A DNA stretch of 8,887 nt. It comes from Bacillota bacterium (lineage in GTDB: Bacteria > Bacillota_A > Clostridia > Peptostreptococcales > Anaerovoracaceae). Below, piece by piece: positions 5,766 to 8,887 of the stretch. The stretch lies in contig JAFYPY010000076.1 in assembly GCA_017547345.1 (NCBI GenBank), positions 1 to 8,887 on the forward strand, read 5' to 3'. Every line of letters begins with the position of its first letter. Position 1 is the first letter of the stretch. A program made the position numbers and the translations under genes. The notes under the pieces were generated by a model. That model was not told the DNA's origin. It saw only the letters and a list, made by a program, of their open reading frames with translations, and ran no database searches.

Positions 5766-7121
5766 TTATACCTCCATACCTGTTAAATCATAATCAAATG
5801 CGTCTTGAACATAAACTTTTACTATTTCTCCCGGTTTAATCTCTCTTTCGGAAGTGAATATTACCGAATTGTCGATTTCCGGTGCATCAAATCTTGTTCT
5901 ACCAATATAGCTTCCATCCTCATCTCGTTCTTCTACTAGAACTTCCAGTGTCGAACCTATCTTTTCTCTATTAGTTTCAAGGGAAATATCAAGCTGTCTT
6001 CTCATAATAGCATCAGCTCGAAGTGCTCTAACTTCTTCAGGAATCTGATCTTCTCTGTCTCCTGCCGGAGTGTTTTCTTCCTGTGAATAAGCAAAAACAC
6101 CTAATCTTGCAAACCTTGTTTCTTCTACAAATTCGATAAGATTTTCAAAGTCTTCTTCCGTTTCTCCCGGAAAACCAGTAATCAGTGTGGTTCTAATATG
6201 GATATCCGGAATAGCTTTTTTTAACTTATCTATTGTAGTTCTAATTGATTTTTCTGTGGAACGACGATTCATTCCTTTTAGAACATTATCGCTGGAGTGC
6301 TGTATTGGAATATCTATATAATGGCATATTTTAGGTTCAGTTGCCATTACTTCTATAAGTTCATCTGTTATTCTATCTTCATAACAGTACATTAATCGAA
6401 TCCATTGGATGCCTTCAACCTTACATAATGACTTCAAAAGTTCAGGAAGAGCAAGTTTACCATATAAATCATTACCGTAAACTGTCACATCCTGAGCTAT
6501 TAAAATCAATTCCTTACAACCCTTGGAAGCAAGCCATTTGGCTTCATCTATTATATCTTCCATTCTTTTGCTTCTAAACGGTCCTCTTATATAAGGAATG
6601 ATGCAGTACGCACATCTATTGTCGCAACCTTCTGCAATCTTTAGGGTCGCAGTATATGGATTGTCTTCTAGAACTCTTGGCATAGTTAAAAGCTCTTTGG
6701 GAGCACAACCTGTGACATAATCCTTACGCCTAAAAGTATCTATTTCGCTACCTTCACAACATGCAGTCAAAACACTATTCTTTATTCCAGTTAAAATAGC
6801 CGGCAATTTTTCGTACTCATTAACGCCTAAAAAAGCATCCACTTCAGGCATATCGTCAAATAAATCCTTACTGTATCTTTCTGATAAACACCCTGACATA
6901 ATGAGTTTTTTGCCCTCATCCTTATACTCTGCAAGTTCAAAAATTCTGGAAATAGATTCTTTTTTTGCATCATTTATAAATCCACAAGTATTCAAAATCA
7001 TAACATCAGCTTCATCTATGTAGTCCGTAAGTTCAAAGCCATTTTCAACCATGATTCCCTTTGCAACTTGTGTATCATTAAAGTTTTTTGGACACCCCAA
7101 GGTTTCCATATAAATCTTCAT
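5766..7121 (-). CDS. rimO: Ribosomal protein S12 methylthiotransferase RimO
   Basis: Radical-SAM enzyme that adds a methylthio group to the beta carbon of a conserved aspartate of ribosomal protein S12. Its 451 residues show the full architecture. The N-terminal MTTase domain has three cluster cysteines (C10, C46, C78). The radical-SAM domain has the CxxxCxxC motif at C166, C170 and C173 (GCDNRCAYC), followed by IPYIRGPFRSK. The C-terminal TRAM domain covers about 385-451. The opening TLGCPKN, rather than the GCQMN seen in MiaB, assigns it to RimO instead of a tRNA-modifying relative. It starts three bases after the ftsK stop, with an AAGGG site inside the end of ftsK, and is followed closely by pgsA. 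This placement with ftsK and pgsA is common in Clostridia. Confidence 0.95.
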   Translation of the reverse strand: MKIYMETLGCPKNFNDTQVAKGIMVENGFELTDYIDEADVMILNTCGFINDAKKESISRIFELAEYKDEGKKLIMSGCLSERYSKDLFDDMPEVDAFLGVNEYEKLPAILTGIKNSVLTACCEGSEIDTFRRKDYVTGCAPKELLTMPRVLEDNPYTATLKIAEGCDNRCAYCIIPYIRGPFRSKRMEDIIDEAKWLASKGCKELILIAQDVTVYGNDLYGKLALPELLKSLCKVEGIQWIRLMYCYEDRITDELIEVMATEPKICHYIDIPIQHSSDNVLKGMNRRSTEKSIRTTIDKLKKAIPDIHIRTTLITGFPGETEEDFENLIEFVEETRFARLGVFAYSQEENTPAGDREDQIPEEVRALRADAIMRRQLDISLETNREKIGSTLEVLVEERDEDGSYIGRTRFDAPEIDNSVIFTSEREIKPGEIVKVYVQDAFDYDLTGMEV

Positions 7122-7124
7122 GCC

Positions 7125-8887
7125 TTAATTCCCTTCTGTATCATTTTCCATCTGTTCTAACTCTTCTAATGTTAGAAGAACCTGTCTAGGTCTTGAACCA
7201 TCCTGCATGCTTACAATGCCTCTTGCTTCCATCATATCCATGATGCGTGCTGCTCTATTATAGCCTACTCTAAAGCGTCTTTGAAGCATAGACACAGAAG
7301 CTTGTCCGCTCCTCACTACTAAATCTATAGCATCAGGAAGTAGTTCATCTGAATCCTCTGCATTATCGTTATCTGTTCTTTCAATTCTCGTAAGAACATC
7401 TGCATTATAATCCACCTTTTCTACTTGACCTTTTACAAATTCAATTACTTTGTTTACTTCTGCATCTGATATAAATGCACCTTGTACTCTGATTCTGTCT
7501 TTACCCATAATGCTTAGGAGCATATCTCCCTTACCTACGAGTTTTTCAGCACCCTGAGTATCGAGGATTGTTCTTGAGTCAACTTGAGATGATACTGCAA
7601 AGGCAATTCTTGAACCGATATTACCTTTAATAACGCCTGTAATTACATCTACTGACGGACGCTGTGTGGCAACTATCAAATGCATGCCAGCAGCTCTTGC
7701 CATCTGTGCAAGTCTGCAAATAGATTCTTCTATCTGAGAAGGAGCAGACATCATTAGGTCCGCAAGTTCATCGATTATAATAACTACTTGTGGAAGAACC
7801 TTCTCATCCTCAAGCTCTGCTTTTACAGAATCGTTATATGACTGAAGGTCTCTCACACCTCTTTCTGCAAACTTCTTATATCTGTCAGTCATTTCTGCAA
7901 CTGCCCAGTTAAGAGCAGCTGCTGCCTTTGAAGGATCTGTTACGACAGGAATCATTAAATGAGGAACTCCATTATAGTTACCCAGTTCCACAACTTTAGG
8001 GTCAATCAAAATCAGTTTTACCTCATCAGGAGTAGCCTTATATAACAAGCTTGTAATAATAGTGTTAATACATACGGATTTACCAGATCCTGTAGAACCT
8101 GCAATCAATAAATGAGGCATAGCCTTTAGATCCGCCACTATTGGCGTTCCATTAATGTCCTTGCCAATTGCAACGGTGATTTTTGACTTACTTTCTTTAA
8201 ATTCAGGTGAATCCAAGATTTCTCTTACCTTTACCATCGTCACAGTATCATTTTCAACTTCTATCCCTACGGCTGCTTTTCCCGGAATAGGAGCTTCTAT
8301 TCTGATACTCTTTGCCTCAAGATTTAGTGCAATATCATCTGAAAGTCTTACAATGCTGCTTACTTTTACACCTATAGCCGGCTGAACCTCATATCTTGTT
8401 ACCGTTGGTCCCTGAGTAACTTGTACAACTCGTGCATCGACATTAAAATTTTTTAACGTTGCTTCAAGTTTTTCAGCCTTTTCTGCCAATAGGGAGTTGT
8501 TTGTTCTTCCTGATGCAACAGGTTTGTCCAGTAAACTTATAGGAGGTTTTTTGTACTTCTTGACTTGAGAATTATTAATGTCCTCCACAGTTAACATAGC
8601 CTCTTTAGCTTCTTTGTTGCTGAGTTTTTTTTCAGGTTCATAAACAACTTCTTCTGAGGAATTTTCTATAGGATTATCTGTAGAAAACCCTATAGATGAA
8701 GATTCTTCTAAAACACATTCTTCAGAAGTGTTCAATCCAAGCCCCATAGACTTTTTCCCACTTGCATCGCCATCAATGCCAAAACCTGCTTCGACAGATT
8801 TCTTTTCTTCAAGTCCAAATGTGCCAGAAGTGTTAGTTCTTCCAAAAAGACTATCATCTTGCATATATCTTAATACACTGTTTTTCT
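7125..8887 (-). CDS. DNA translocase FtsK/SpoIIIE family, C-terminal part (cut by window edge)
   Basis: Hexameric ATP-driven DNA pump at the division septum; it moves chromosome ends or, in spore formers, the forespore chromosome. An ATG at 8864 gives 579 residues, but the frame stays open to the right edge, no ribosome binding site precedes that ATG, and the N-terminal membrane helices are missing, so the gene continues beyond the window. Numbered from that Met: an acidic, Ser/Gly-rich linker (1-110), the alpha domain (about 120-220), the RecA-like beta motor with Walker A GSTGSGKS (256-263) and Walker B VVIIIDEL (360-367), [12 protein letters not shown] (399-410), and the winged-helix gamma domain (about 505-566, YNRAARIMD) that reads chromosome polarity sequences. 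FtsK, SpoIIIE or another paralogue cannot be told apart here. It heads the unit with rimO and pgsA. Confidence 0.93.
   Translation of the reverse strand, partial: KNSVLRYMQDDSLFGRTNTSGTFGLEEKKSVEAGFGIDGDASGKKSMGLGLNTSEECVLEESSSIGFSTDNPIENSSEEVVYEPEKKLSNKEAKEAMLTVEDINNSQVKKYKKPPISLLDKPVASGRTNNSLLAEKAEKLEATLKNFNVDARVVQVTQGPTVTRYEVQPAIGVKVSSIVRLSDDIALNLEAKSIRIEAPIPGKAAVGIEVENDTVTMVKVREILDSPEFKESKSKITVAIGKDINGTPIVADLKAMPHLLIAGSTGSGKSVCINTIITSLLYKATPDEVKLILIDPKVVELGNYNGVPHLMIPVVTDPSKAAAALNWAVAEMTDRYKKFAERGVRDLQSYNDSVKAELEDEKVLPQVVIIIDELADLMMSAPSQIEESICRLAQMARAAGMHLIVATQRPSVDVITGVIKGNIGSRIAFAVSSQVDSRTILDTQGAEKLVGKGDMLLSIMGKDRIRVQGAFISDAEVNKVIEFVKGQVEKVDYNADVLTRIERTDNDNAEDSDELLPDAIDLVVRSGQASVSMLQRRFRVGYNRAARIMDMMEARGIVSMQDGSRPRQVLLTLEELEQMENDTEGN

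Noticed and set aside
8155..8385. Plus-strand frame opposite the translocase alpha domain
   Set aside because: It is antisense to a conserved domain and has no independent coding evidence.
8862..8864. ATG as the true start of the DNA translocase
   Set aside because: The frame remains open to the window edge, no ribosome binding site precedes it, and the expected membrane domain is missing, so the gene is partial.
1..8887. A new defence, mobile or biosynthetic system
   Set aside because: All genes belong to known housekeeping or transporter families; no repeats in array, transposase, integrase, att sites or unknown gene cluster were seen.

Overview
The window is a stretch of housekeeping chromosome from a low-GC, Gram-positive (Bacillota) bacterium, most probably an anaerobic member of class Clostridia. 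This rests on the gene order ftsK/spoIIIE - rimO - pgsA - cinA - recA, strong AAAGGAG/AGGAGG ribosome binding sites, consensus vegetative promoters, a Gram-positive type LexA box on recA, and an oxalate/formate-type MFS carrier. Finer placement is not possible from the sequence alone. Every real gene is on the minus strand, so transcription runs from the right edge to the left edge.

From right to left: (1) a DNA translocase of the FtsK/SpoIIIE family runs off the right edge without its membrane domain. It is followed at 3 bases by rimO and at 2 bases by pgsA, an evident three-gene transcription unit closed by a 12-bp hairpin terminator at 5196-5223. (2) A flavin-reductase-like protein and cinA form a second unit, 24 bases apart, closed by a long hairpin at 3260-3314. 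(3) recA stands alone behind a near-consensus promoter with a LexA box just downstream of the -10, and is followed by a perfect 15-bp inverted repeat. (4) An OFA-family MFS transporter sits between recA and the ribosomal genes. (5) rplU (L21) and the first 113 bases of rpmA (L27) lie behind a very strong promoter and a structured leader that resembles the known L21 leader.

Functional themes: chromosome segregation (FtsK), ribosome maturation and structure (RimO, L21, L27), phospholipid synthesis (PgsA), recombination and the SOS response (RecA, LexA box), and pyridine nucleotide salvage (CinA). The least ordinary part is the left end. L21 carries an unusual C-terminal tail ending in a SAP/HeH-like helical motif. 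L27 starts directly at the mature-type N-terminus, and the Prp protease gene that usually lies between rplU and rpmA in Bacillota is absent.

No RNA gene, CRISPR array, insertion sequence, attachment site or obviously new multi-gene system was found. No gene-free stretch exceeds about 200 bases.
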